64,000 nt of DNA, taken from assembly GCA_949316235.1 (NCBI GenBank), contig OX438757.1:8054657-8118656 (forward strand). The letters run 5' to 3'. Position numbers and translations under genes: made by a program. Source of the stretch: Oegoconia quadripuncta (taxonomy: Eukaryota > Arthropoda > Insecta > Lepidoptera > Autostichidae). Position 1 is the stretch's first letter. Each line of letters starts with the position of its first letter. Positions 12,236-22,220 of this stretch are shown piece after piece. Below the pieces are notes generated by a model. The model saw nothing but the letters and a program-made list of their open reading frames with translations. It was not told where the DNA came from and did not search any database.

Positions 12236-12334
12236 GACCGGGACTTGAAGCCTCGACCTCGGTTTTGTAAACCTAAGTTGTTATGGATGCGGATGATTCA
12301 AGCAATGTAGGAATTTTGTCAGATTAACTAGTAT

Positions 12335-12607
12335 TATACACCGTGTAACGGTTAAGTGTAGTCATATTTTAAGGGCTTGTTCTACCCATCAATACGAACA
12401 ACTTTTACTATGGGGGCAACTTCGAAATCGCGAAAAAAAAATGAGCTGTTCCATAGAAAATTTCAATAACCTCCCGATGCAATGTATGAAACAGCTGATT
12501 TTTTTTTTTCGCGATTTCGAAGTTGCCCCCATAGTAAAAGTTGTTCGTATTGATGGGTAGAACAAGCCCTTAAAATATGACTACACTTAACCGTTACACC
12601 CTGTATA
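12335..12607. mobile_element. near-perfect long palindrome (foldback/MITE-like)
   Basis: Two arms of about 105-120 bp are inverted copies of each other. The left arm runs from TATACACCGTGTAACGG (12335) to CGCGAAAAAAAAA, and the right arm ends TACACCCTGTATA at 12607. From GTGTAACGG to CGCG I see no mismatch. The only differences are CC versus GG near the ends, the A-run length, and two bases close to the loop. The centre is a loop of roughly 30-35 bases. There is no coding capacity. The very high arm identity suggests a young element or gene conversion between arms. Confidence 0.85.
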
Positions 12608-12757
12608 CAGGGTAAAATTTAACTCGTGTAATTCCAGTATACTATAATTTTTTTTTCGAATTCGGCTACGGATCCTTAGGGAAAGTTGTTCGTAATCACG
12701 AGTGGAGTGGAGTCACCAGTCAATGGAAATTATACGAATTCAAATTCATCCTGTATA
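12604..12757. mobile_element. second small element abutting the palindrome
   Basis: It starts TATACAGGGTAAAATTTAAC and ends AATTCATCCTGTATA, giving imperfect terminal inverted repeats of about 14 bp. It shares the TATA at 12604-12607 with the preceding palindrome and has the same TATACAGGGT-type end, so the two may be related elements inserted next to each other. Confidence 0.5.
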
Positions 12758-12958
12758 TATAGAACTAATACTCAAAATAAGCGGTTATAATGTGTGGCAT
12801 TTATTTCGGTACCGCCTGTGCTTTATGAATATATAGATAAAAGACGACCTTCTGTACTCAATAAACAATAAACATTGTGTACATTAGTCTATTTATCCCA
12901 CATCTGGGACACCGAATCACTCCTGCGCTCTAGTGCATCTAGATAACACCAATGCGAG

Positions 12959-13302
12959 GCACCAGAATCATCATCATCATCTCAGCCTGTAAACATCCCA
13001 CTGCAGGGATATCTTCCAGGCCTTCCCTCGTATATGAGGGAGTATGGGCCATAGTCCACCACGCTGGCCCAATGCGGATTGGAGACTTCACTTGCCTTTG
13101 AATTTTTATTTCCCAGGCATGCAGGTTTCATCACGATGTTTCCCTTCACAGTTTTAAGAGCAGTCGGATAAATACACATAAGTAATTAACTTAAATTTAA
13201 AAACTCATTGGTACATGGCCTGCCTGGGAATCGATACCGGACCACCCAAATTGCGAGATCGTGTCTTAACCGCTGAGCTACCGACGCCTACTGCACCAGA
13301 AT
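12959..13302 (-). mobile_element. SINE-1 copy B with 10-bp TSD
   Basis: The body at 12969-13292 is flanked by GCACCAGAAT at 12959-12968 and 13293-13302. On the minus strand it has the same head as copy A (box A around 13270-13285, box B around 13229-13240 with one changed base) and the same GATGATGATGAT tail at the low-coordinate end. It is full length. Confidence 0.93.
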
Positions 13303-14820
13303 ACCGAACTATAAATGACACTCATTCATTGTGACAAGGTCCTAAAGAAGATTAAAAATTAAATATCTTAATTTGTTTTGGGCCTCTCAACATTTCAAAT
13401 GAGTTAATTAAAATGGGCCACTCATACTATTATGAGCTTGGAAGGGATAATTGGAAATATTAATAACTAGTTTCCCGCCCGCAGCTATGCTCGCGTAGAA
13501 TTCCTGTATCCTGGATTTTTTCAGGATAAAAGTACCTCTGCGTCCACAATATACCATCCAAATATACAAGTCAAGTGTATGAAATAAAATCAAACGTGTC
13601 TAAAATTTAAATATGACTGATTTTTTAATTATACAATTCCTCTCAATGATGAATATAGGGAAACCTATAATTGGCTGATGTTCAGACTTATGTATAATTG
13701 TTCATAATGGTTTATAAAACAGCTGTTGGTTTTCTAATGAAGCTCCCACTTAGCCTTACAATGCATGTACACATGTCTGGACATGGGCTTCAAACTTATA
13801 ACACCCCGCTTTTTGCATCGTGGTTTAAAAATCATTTTTATGCAGTGCCTCTGAGGGTGCGGGGGTGAATGGCGGGGATGGCGCAACGGGGCGCCGGATG
13901 TCATGGAAAAATTGCTACTTCCGAGAACGCCCGCACAAAAGGGCCTGTCGTCTACGATATTATTATCAAGTGTAGTGACCTCCACGGTGCTCTGTTACGA
14001 GCAGTCTATCAAAAAATATGTCAGTTACTTTAGTGGATGGCCGTGATGTATGTGCATTATGTTCTTTGGAGCTTTCAACATTTTATATCTTTAGTTTTAT
14101 AGCCTAGTCTAACGTACTCCGTATACTGAAACTGTTTCCGTGGATAATATTGAGTGAGTGAATATTCGGCAAAACAACGATTTTGGTAACTTGGATTTCG
14201 GAGTTTCAGGATGAATAGACAGACACCGTTTTGATATTACACGTACACGAGCATTACGTGCAACCAAATTGGCTGGCAATCGTCATATCAGTAATACGCT
14301 GTTCGTTTTGGTTAGCTAACATTATTACAAACATTTATTCCAGAACCTATATTTATGCACAATATTTATGGACAGTCAACATATTAGTTCACAACCACTC
14401 GTCGCGCAGTCGCCTTCGCTATTCGTTGTCAATTGAAAGAAGTCGGTGGTGTACAGGAGCAGTTTGAAAACACTTACTGTCTGGTGCCCACTAGTCTGTC
14501 TTAAATCCATCAATTTGCACTTTAATGGCCGTGCTTACCAGATATTAACTGGATTCCCGACAAAATATAAAATCTCACAAAAAAAAAAGTATAAAATAAT
14601 AAAGATTATTGCGGCGATCGAGGTGTACTAACTATAATTAACTAACTCATTGCGCTTAAGTTCGAGTTTGATTCCTATCAAATTTGTTAATTTTTTAATA
14701 ATATGAAACACTTTTGAGTAAAATGTTGAAAATAAAAGAACCATATTAAAATTCTCCAGACAACTACAAAATCCCGACATTTTTAAAATTTGTTTAGATA
14801 TTATGTTTCCCGATCTGGCA
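13303..14820. other. non-coding stretch with repeat scraps
   Basis: Segments near 13465-13575 (CCCGC...CGCGTAGAATTCCTG...GGATAAAAGTA) and 13780-13830 (CTTATAACACCCCGCTTTTTGC) resemble pieces of dispersed lepidopteran repeats. The short frames at 13734-13985 (minus) and 14231-14631 (plus) have no recognised domains. Confidence 0.45.
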
Positions 14821-14825
14821 AACCC

Positions 14826-14895
14826 TAATTATGACCCATACTCCCTTCTAGTGAGAGGAGGCTGTGCCCCAACAATGGGGACATAACTTTGTTGA
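14826..14895 (+). mobile_element. LINE/SINE 3'-end fragment
   Basis: It contains ATGACCCATACTCCC, GAGAGGAGGCTGTGCC and CCAACAATGGGGAC. The same blocks recur at 37738-37826, and their form (TGTGCCC...CAGTGGGGAC) is typical of the 3' ends of lepidopteran retroposons. Confidence 0.6.
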
Positions 14896-15249
14896 CGTGT
14901 ATGATAGTACCTATTAATAGAGTTTTTAGTTTCTCCGAGCAACAAAAACCAAGCGGGCTTTACTTACAACAATTTCTTTGTATAAATAATTATTAAAATC
15001 ATCAAATGGTGCTGTAAAACTAAATTAAAAATATTAAACAGTTAAGCCATCTTTGAAATAATTAAAATATTAGCAATACATAATAATAATAATAAGTTTA
15101 TTTCGGACAGTAGGATCCAAAATAATTTTTGTTAGTAACAATAAAACTAAATGTAAATGTAGTTTAAAACCTTAAAAACTATGTCAGTAACAAAAATCAT
15201 ATTTAATTAACATTAAACATTGCGGTTTTAGATTGAGTTAAGAATTTGC

Positions 15250-15590
15250 AGTGCCCTAACAGGGTTTTATGTGTGTTTATTTCATGAGAGAGAGAGCTGC
15301 AGAGCTACCATCAAGTCACGACCTGGATTGGCCCGTATGGAAGTCACTCAATAGACTGCGTACGGAGTCAGTAGATGCCGAGAGCACATGTCCAAGTGGG
15401 GCTACACGGACGACAACCGGTGCTTGTGATACACCACAAACTATGGGACATCTTCTATGCTGCCCTGCGTGTCCCGACACTTGTACGCTACAGGACCTCT
15501 ATGATGCTGTACGCGTGGCCGCATTCTGGTCCTCAAAAATTTGATATTTTTGCCATCGATCGTATAATAAATAAGTGTGGTGGGAATTAG
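15250..15590 (+). pseudogene. LINE reverse transcriptase, C-terminal zinc-motif remnant
   Basis: After LDWPVWKSLNRLRT the reading shifts frame (to REHMSKWGYTDDNRC) and then returns for CDTPQTMGHLLCCPACPDTC near 15430-15485, ending with FWSSKI near 15525-15543. The Cys/His pattern with PQTMGHLL..CP..PDTC is the C-terminal domain of non-LTR retrotransposon polyproteins. At least two frameshifts break it and there is no upstream RT, so it is a 5'-truncated dead copy. Confidence 0.75.
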
Positions 15591-15619
15591 TTGGCGTCTA
15601 CTCTCATCGGCCCGCTGAA

Positions 15620-15730
15620 TTTGTTTATTTTTTTTTATTTTTCTTTATATATGAGAGGGCGGCAAACGAGCATGCGGATTGCTTGCTTTGCTGCATGCTT
15701 GTTCCTTCAGACCCTCCAAGCGAAGAAATT
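15620..15730 (-). mobile_element. poly(A) retroposon 3' end, fragment
   Basis: A T-rich run is followed by ATATATGAGAGGGCGGCAAAC and GAGCATGCGG, the same block as at 52445-52500 and, inverted, at 63640-63692. On the minus strand this is the 3' end with an interrupted poly(A). Confidence 0.7.
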
Positions 15731-16039
15731 TTAACGAGTACTTTATGGCAAAGGGTTCATTTTTAGAGCCATTTAATTGAGCAGGAGCATTGGACCTTCT
15801 GTCCATATACTTCAATTACATTAATTTATAGCAAGATAACCTCGTCGCCGAATGATAACAATCGCTCTATAGCGTATCGTTTGAAACCTCACATATTACA
15901 TCCGAGTGTTGTGTAGTAATAAAATTAATTAAACTATTTTCCAAATGCGATTAATAAATATTCTCCACAATATTGAATATACTCAAGATTCCCAAGAAAA
16001 ATGTTAGGAAACTTCAAACGTTATTCGTGAAAATAGGTA

Positions 16040-16160
16040 TAATGACGGGTTGGTACTTGACCTCAATCACACCTGATGTTAAGTGAAGATGAGGTCGAAG
16101 GTATAAGCGTACTAACCGAGAAACCCCAACACATTTGGGGGACTGGCTTTCTTATCTCTG
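16040..16160. repeat. dispersed repeat fragment
   Basis: It contains GATGAGGTCGAAGGTATAAG and AACCCCAACACATTTGGGGG followed by ACTGGCTTTCTTATCT, matching parts of the repeat at 11985-12060. Confidence 0.5.
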
Positions 16161-16189
16161 ACTTAATTTTTCAGGAAATAATATAAATA

Positions 16190-16410
16190 ATAATACATAT
16201 TGGCTTGTATTATGGATACCAGATGGTTGATACACTACACAAACACATTATTTTTTTTCGTAAATATTTACATATTATAAATGTAAACATCCAAAACTCG
16301 GGTACACGTGTTCGTATTCATCATACAAACATGTGTCAGTAGCGGGATTCAAACACGCGACATTTTGGTATTACAGAGACTTTCTAACCACTACACCAAA
16401 CAGTTCGAAA
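16190..16410 (-). mobile_element. diverged SINE-2/3-like copy
   Basis: On the minus strand there is a tRNA-like head (TTTGGTGTAGTGGTTAGAAAG, box B near 16340-16352 with GTTTGAATCCCGCTA), then the typical GTATGATGAATACGAACACG-like stretch and TGGATGTTTACATT. It is more diverged than the copies at 26508 and 33632. Confidence 0.65.
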
Positions 16411-16878
16411 ATAGTTTCTTTGTATCATCAGTGACGCAATAAAGTTCAGAAGTACATTAAAATTGTACGTATTGGTAACTAAATAATGGTACTATAACTA
16501 AGTTTCATATTTGTTTAAGCATTATTATATTATCAGTGATAATTAATTTCATCTATCAGCATAATACATAAGCCATTATAGATTATGGAAAGTTACCCTC
16601 CAAAATGTGCGTAGTTTTAATGGACTACAATAGTCGTGCTGTCTTTTGCATAAGATACTGAAGTAAGACACACCGCAGTCTTCAAGCGGAAATGAGTCCG
16701 ATTATTCGCAGGAGTTGTATGGGTGTGTTACAATAGCAGATTAATACGCTCATTTCGTAGCACACAAGCAACTACAAACGAATAATACATGTCTTTCCAA
16801 TAAAGATACAATTATGCGAATTCTAACCCCTTCCGACCCTCGCTAGTCTCGAGGCCTGAACGCGATTGTTACCCAGAT

Positions 16879-17024
16879 TGTTGTAAGATGTGATACTGGC
16901 CATATTAGAACTATTTTATTTTGAATTTTTTTAGTATAGAACATCTGCTTTTACTGTGACAATCACTTCCAAATATACATTTGCCATGTAAACATCTAGT
17001 GTTCTTACTTTATATTTTCCCACA
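16879..17024 (+). repeat. Copia-1 5' LTR
   Basis: 146 bp, beginning TGTTGTAAGATGTGATACTG and ending TTTTCCCACA. It is identical to the 3' LTR. It should contain the element's promoter and polyadenylation signal, but no TATA box was assigned with confidence. Confidence 0.95.
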
Positions 17025-17038
17025 CGTTATCAGCACGA
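17025..17038 (+). other. Copia-1 primer binding site, tRNA-Ile anticodon arm type
   Basis: CGTTATCAGCACGA follows the LTR end without a gap. Its complement, TCGTGCTGATAACG, is the anticodon arm of eukaryotic tRNA-Ile(AAU) as I recall it, with the sole change at the wobble position. Position 34 of that tRNA is inosine in the mature molecule, and inosine pairs with C, so the match may be complete. Copia elements of insects are known to use an internally cleaved half tRNA (initiator Met) in this manner. Use of an Ile half-tRNA is an inference. Confidence 0.6.
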
Positions 17039-17157
17039 AAAGGTAAAGAACACTAAATATTTAACACGTGCGTGTAAAAGATATTTGTTGAAAGTCGCGA
17101 AAATTATAATTTCGCTTATTTTCATTTTTTCGTCTTTGACATATTAGCTGTGAAATA

Positions 17158-20100
17158 ATGTCAAGTTCAATTTCTGTAATAAAACCGCTAGTAAACAGAG
17201 ACGGTTTTGGTGTTTGGAAATTCAAGATGCGTATGTACCTAATACACGAAAATTTATGGGAAACTGTTGCCGGATACCCTGAAGGTAATCAAATTACCGC
17301 TGAGAAAAAGTTGCGTGACGATCAGATTGCGTTATCGAAAATTTGTCTCACAGTTGATGGTATGGCAATCACCCTTCTCAGACCTTGTGAAACGGCTAAA
17401 GCTGCGTGGAAAGCCTTGTCCTCTGCGTATGAAGACAAAGGCTTAGGACGTAGAATAAGCCTCGAACGGAAGTTGTACAGGTACTGTCTAGATGATTTCA
17501 ACGATATAGAAATGTACATTAATGCTGTTATGTCAACAGTCCAGGACCTTGCCGATATCGGCAAGATCATAGAAGATGCTTCAATCGCTGCTATTCTTCT
17601 TGGAGGTTTGTCTCCACAGTATGCCCCTCTTGTTATGGCATTGGAGAACTCAAATGTAGAAATTACTGTTGACTTGATAAAGACGAAATTGTTGAATGAA
17701 TTGAATAAACCAAAGGAGAATAACCCGGATACTGCCCTGAAAACACGGACTAATCAGAAATCTAAGCCATCTTCATCAAAAACTAAGAAACAGATTATCT
17801 GTTACGACTGTCGGGAGCCAGGCCATAAGAGTCCAGACTGTCCCCATAAGAAGGACAAGAAAAAGAAATCTGAGAATCATAGAAACTCCTTAAGTGCGTT
17901 GAATGTCATTGGTGACGTGGAGAGTACTAAATGGTACATAGATTCTGGGGCGTCGGCCCATATGACTTCAAGACGAGAATGGATGGAGAACGTGAAAAGA
18001 TATCCCACCGGCAAAGTGACAATTGCTAATGGAGAGGTGTTATCCAGTGAAGGCGTTGGCGATATTTCTATTACGACGTGTGATGAGGTTACGAAGATTA
18101 GTGACGTTGTTCATGTACCTAATTTGAACGCTAATCTTATTTCAGTAAAGAAAGCAGTTGATAACGGTTTTTGTGTGGTTTTTGATAAATCTGGTTGTAA
18201 CTTTTATAACTCTAGTGTTTTTTCTTGTACAGGTATTTCTTTGCTACATGGTTCGATCTGTGGTGGGCTGTATTCTTTAGATTGTACAGTCAATGTACCA
18301 CGTCAATTATCTGCTTTTGATGTGCACTCTGACGTGTCCAGGTATCAACTCTGGCATAAACGTTTAGGTCACCTATGCCGCATTGGGATGGATCGCTTAA
18401 AAAAGGACCAGGTAGTAGGCATAGATTATTCAACAGTTGACAAGGAACCATGTGTGGCCTGTGTAGAAGGAAAACTGAGTCGGAAGCCTTTCAAAAGGAT
18501 TCCGTATAAAAGGGCAACTTCAGTTTTAGAACTTGTCCATACTGACGTTTGTACATTATCAGAGACGTCTTTTCAAGGAAGTAAGTATGTCTTATTTTTC
18601 ATAGATGACTTTACTCGTATGATCTTTGCATTCTTTATTTCTTCAAAAGCTGAAGTAAAGGATAAATTTCGTATTTTCAAATCCCTAGTGGAGCGAGAAA
18701 AGGGATTAAAAATAAAAGTGTTGAGGAGCGACAACGGGACAGAATATGTCAATACTGACCTTACAAATTACTTACAGATGGAAGGAATTCAGCATCAGAC
18801 GACAGTGCCCTATAGTCCGCAGCAAAACTCCATCGCTGAAAGGATCAACAGAACGATCATAGAGAAGGCTAGGTCTATGCTCTCTGGCAGTTCTCTTTCT
18901 CCAGCATATTGGCAAGATGCGACGGAAACTGCAGTCTATCTTAAGAATAGGACTCCTCACCGTGCTCTCGAAGGTAAGACTTCTTTTGAGCTGTGGTATG
19001 GTAAACAGCCGAACCTATCACACTTAAGAGTCTTTGGATGTCGAGCTCTGATTCATGTCCCCGATTGTAATCGGAAGAAGTTGGACGTGAAGGCAACCGA
19101 GCATATTTTTGTTGGCTATTCTGACGATCCCAATAGTTATTACTTCCGAGATGCAAAATATCCTAGACGACTTGTCAAAAGTAGGGACGTGGTTTTCTTT
19201 GAAGACACTTTCCGGGATTTAGAGGAAAAAGGAAAGGGTGTCAAATACCAGTTAGCGCCTGGTGCGCTCAAACCGGCACGTGTACCCTTATTCCTTAGTC
19301 CTCAATCACGGGTGGATGTGCCACAACCGGCACGTTTACCTTTATGTTCACAGATCGACTCTACAACAAATAGTAGAGAGGATCCGATACCTGGACCCAG
19401 TATTGTTGCCGACTTTGAGCCGAGTCAACTTGGGTTTGCCCCGTCACCAGAACAATTAGAAGAAAGTGATTCTGATGTTGAGGTTGCAGAACCACGCTAT
19501 AATCTGAGACCTAGAAAAATCCACAATACTGCCGCCAACTGTGTTTGTATGCAGACTATATCCTCTCAAATGGATGAACCGACTACTTATCAACAAGCGG
19601 TGAATGCAGTAGATAGAGATAATTGGTATCATGCTATGAGAGATGAATACCAGGCCTTGCTGGAAAAGAAAACGTGGATTCTGGTGAATAGGCCAGATAA
19701 GAAGGTTATACCATGCAAATGGGTTTACAAATTAAAAAGGAATGCCCATGGCGATATAATCAAATATAAAGCTAGACTTGTCGCGAAAGGCTATAATCAA
19801 GTTCATGGTGTCGATTACTATGAAACCTTCGCTCCGGTAATTCGGAATTCCTCCTTACGCGTTTTGATTGCTTTAGCAGCAGAAATGGGCCTGAAGATGC
19901 GACACTTAGACGTCGACACCGCCTTTTTAAATGGCGATCTTCAAGAAGAAGTCTACATGGACCAGCCTCCGGGTTTTAAGAGCAAAGGTGACGAAGATAA
20001 AGTGTGTCTGTTGCAAAAGTCCCTGTATGGCTTAAAACAGGCTCCTCGCGCGTGGAATATTAAGCTCAATGAAGTGTTGAGTAAAATAGGTTTTATTAGA

Positions 20101-21108
20101 TTACCTACTGAACCATGCGTATATAAAAAACTCCTTGGTTCAGAATTAATCCTGTTAGCAGTCTATGTGGATGACATCATTGTTTATTACCAGAATGAAA
20201 AGTCATTCGACGCTGTCAAGAGTGACTTACTAAAATATTTTACATTAAAAGATTTAGGTCCACTGAAATATTATCTGGGATTAAATATCTCAACGGAAAA
20301 TGGTGAAATACGAGTCAATCAAAAGTCATATATTGAATTCCTACTAGAAAAATTCAATTTAGGGCAGGCAAAAGAGTACGACACTCCCTTGGCGAATAGC
20401 AAAATAGGTGCTCTTCAGGATTCGGATTGTAAGAATAATCATTATGCCTATCTGAATTTAATAGGTTGTCTAATGTACCTTGCTGTCAATACTCGACCTG
20501 ATATTGCTTTTGCTGTTAGCTATCTTAGTCAGTATAACAACAAATATAACAGCACGCATTGGGTGGCAGCGAAACGAGTACTTCAGTACCTAAAAGGCAC
20601 TATAGATCATTCTATTATTTATAAGAAGACAGGAGAACTTCTCGTAGGTTATACGGACGCGGATTTTGCGAACTGTGTGCATGATCGTCGTTCCTACACA
20701 GGTTATTGCTTCAAACTGGCAAATGGACCTGTCTCGTGGGCATCGAAGAAGCAGCCTACAGTGGCGCTGTCTTCTACCGAAGCCGAGTACATGGCGTTGA
20801 CTGATGCTGCGAAAGAGGCTATTTACTTACGTCGTTTGATATCCGAGGTATGTGATATTAAATATCCTAGTATAACCATTTGCAGTGACAGTCAGAGTGC
20901 GCAGAACTTAGCTCATAATCCTATACACTACGGCAGATCGAAACATATTGATGTTAGGTACCATTTTATTCGCGAAAAGGTATCTGAAAATGTGATTGTG
21001 CTTCAATACACTAAGTCCAGTGACCTGTTAGCTGACGTGTTGACAAAATGTCTTGGGAAAGTTGCACATCAAAGGTGTATCAATAGTATAGGTTTAGTTA
21101 AGGCGTAG
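17158..21108 (+). CDS. Copia-1 Gag-Pol polyprotein
   Basis: A single 1316-residue frame, the usual length for a one-ORF Copia polyprotein. The Gag region (about 1-210) has the copia-type WKFKMRMYL start. A CX2CX4HX4C zinc knuckle starts at C215. The aspartic protease has DSGASAHM with D262. A GAG-pre-integrase domain with HKRLGHL lies around 399-450. The integrase has D463, D525 and E561, a DD35E triad. The reverse transcriptase has D918 (LDVDTAFL) and YVDD at 1003-1006. RNase H has D1167 (GYTDADF) and E1208 (TEAEY), and the protein ends shortly after ADVLTKCLG. Together these reverse transcribe and integrate the element inside cytoplasmic particles and the nucleus. The ATG is the first in frame, 133 bases after the LTR. 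No stop or frameshift was seen. One minor oddity is NSIAER in place of the more common NGVAER before the catalytic Glu. It is probably functional. Confidence 0.96.
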   Translation: MSSSISVIKPLVNRDGFGVWKFKMRMYLIHENLWETVAGYPEGNQITAEKKLRDDQIALSKICLTVDGMAITLLRPCETAKAAWKALSSAYEDKGLGRRISLERKLYRYCLDDFNDIEMYINAVMSTVQDLADIGKIIEDASIAAILLGGLSPQYAPLVMALENSNVEITVDLIKTKLLNELNKPKENNPDTALKTRTNQKSKPSSSKTKKQIICYDCREPGHKSPDCPHKKDKKKKSENHRNSLSALNVIGDVESTKWYIDSGASAHMTSRREWMENVKRYPTGKVTIANGEVLSSEGVGDISITTCDEVTKISDVVHVPNLNANLISVKKAVDNGFCVVFDKSGCNFYNSSVFSCTGISLLHGSICGGLYSLDCTVNVPRQLSAFDVHSDVSRYQLWHKRLGHLCRIGMDRLKKDQVVGIDYSTVDKEPCVACVEGKLSRKPFKRIPYKRATSVLELVHTDVCTLSETSFQGSKYVLFFIDDFTRMIFAFFISSKAEVKDKFRIFKSLVEREKGLKIKVLRSDNGTEYVNTDLTNYLQMEGIQHQTTVPYSPQQNSIAERINRTIIEKARSMLSGSSLSPAYWQDATETAVYLKNRTPHRALEGKTSFELWYGKQPNLSHLRVFGCRALIHVPDCNRKKLDVKATEHIFVGYSDDPNSYYFRDAKYPRRLVKSRDVVFFEDTFRDLEEKGKGVKYQLAPGALKPARVPLFLSPQSRVDVPQPARLPLCSQIDSTTNSREDPIPGPSIVADFEPSQLGFAPSPEQLEESDSDVEVAEPRYNLRPRKIHNTAANCVCMQTISSQMDEPTTYQQAVNAVDRDNWYHAMRDEYQALLEKKTWILVNRPDKKVIPCKWVYKLKRNAHGDIIKYKARLVAKGYNQVHGVDYYETFAPVIRNSSLRVLIALAAEMGLKMRHLDVDTAFLNGDLQEEVYMDQPPGFKSKGDEDKVCLLQKSLYGLKQAPRAWNIKLNEVLSKIGFIRLPTEPCVYKKLLGSELILLAVYVDDIIVYYQNEKSFDAVKSDLLKYFTLKDLGPLKYYLGLNISTENGEIRVNQKSYIEFLLEKFNLGQAKEYDTPLANSKIGALQDSDCKNNHYAYLNLIGCLMYLAVNTRPDIAFAVSYLSQYNNKYNSTHWVAAKRVLQYLKGTIDHSIIYKKTGELLVGYTDADFANCVHDRRSYTGYCFKLANGPVSWASKKQPTVALSSTEAEYMALTDAAKEAIYLRRLISEVCDIKYPSITICSDSQSAQNLAHNPIHYGRSKHIDVRYHFIREKVSENVIVLQYTKSSDLLADVLTKCLGKVAHQRCINSIGLVKA

Positions 21109-21193
21109 TTACTTTATGTTACAATGTTTTTCTATATGTTACAGTGTTTGTTTGTTATTACTAAGGCTTCTGAATATGGTCATTACGGGTGGA

Positions 21194-21339
21194 TGTTGTA
21201 AGATGTGATACTGGCCATATTAGAACTATTTTATTTTGAATTTTTTTAGTATAGAACATCTGCTTTTACTGTGACAATCACTTCCAAATATACATTTGCC
21301 ATGTAAACATCTAGTGTTCTTACTTTATATTTTCCCACA
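21194..21339 (+). repeat. Copia-1 3' LTR
   Basis: 146 bp, identical by eye to the 5' LTR. It is preceded by purine-rich ACGGGTGGA at 21185-21193, the likely plus-strand primer, and followed by the TSD CAGAT at 21340-21344. Confidence 0.95.
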
Positions 21340-21344
21340 CAGAT

Positions 21345-21910
21345 GATACGTTTTCAATTGCAGCCGGGCTGTCAGTGTGCCAATTTCGCGGCATTCACAA
21401 CAAATTACGTATTAAAGCGAGTGGAAGCGCAAACAAAACGGGCGTGTTCGTGACGGGAATCCAGCCGGCTCTACGTGCAGCACGGACAGATGCGGACATG
21501 TTGAGACGTTCCGCGAACAGCGGAATACACAAGTTATAATAGTTGGGTAGGTGTGTACTACACCTGAAATGTGGTTTAAATAACAAAGGAGTTTTAGTAA
21601 CAATTGAAACATTAACGAGGCTTCAACAACGACGAGTAGCTTTAACACTGAAAAATAAAAAGTAAAATTTTGTGATGAGTGAGAGAATATCGATCTTGTT
21701 GCGCGTCTCCTTTAAGAGTTATTCATATATTAGCTGTTGCGAAGCACTATTGAATATCAACCAACAATCATACTTACCTAATTATATAGGTATTGAAGGA
21801 TACGCAACCTTTATGTATAATTTACCTAATAAATAGCAATAAAAACGTACGACGAAGATCTTCTCGTTCAAGTGGTATAGTATAAAGCAAAAAAGGTGTG
21901 CCAGGGTCGT
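21345..21910. other. non-coding stretch next to Copia-1
   Basis: A GC-richer patch (21350-21520) and then AT-rich DNA. The short minus-strand frames at 21395-21648 have no recognised domain. Confidence 0.5.
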
Positions 21911-21980
21911 AGAAACTGGAAGTCTATGGTCTCTGCCTACCCCGACGGGTCACGGGCGTGACTTTATGTATGTATGTTAC
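21911..21980 (+). mobile_element. retroposon 3'-tail fragment with (TATG)n end
   Basis: GTCTATGGTCTCTGCCTACC, then GGCGTGACTTTATGTATGTATG. The same block is at 43176-43229. The shared end with a TATG/TGTA microsatellite marks it as the 3' end of a dispersed retroposon. Confidence 0.65.
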
Positions 21981-22220
21981 CAGTAAAGGACTATAAGAAA
22001 AATTCAAAGAAATATAAAAGAGTAAAATAATACAATATATTACAATAGACAACAACAAATTGGAAAATTTTGTGTAACTTATTTATGTTTGTTCATTTAC
22101 AATAAAGACTTACGAAATGAAAATTCTCAAATACCAAAAATTATAAATACTTTGCACTTTATTTCGCCCATATTGCTGTAACAGAAGAACGCACGATGAA
22201 CTGCATAGTACAGTGCTCCT

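Larger units (their letters stand above)
16879..21339 (+). mobile_element. Copia-1, complete Ty1/copia LTR retrotransposon
   Basis: The element is 4461 bp long, flanked by the 5-bp target-site duplication CAGAT at 16874-16878 and 21340-21344. The two LTRs (16879-17024 and 21194-21339) are 146 bp each, start TG and end CA, and show no difference. A primer binding site lies directly after the 5' LTR, one long gag-pol frame fills the interior, and a purine-rich ACGGGTGGA sits just before the 3' LTR. Identical LTRs, an intact TSD and an open frame indicate a very recent insertion. The LTRs are short for the superfamily. The order protease, integrase, RT, RNase H identifies the Copia type. Confidence 0.97.
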
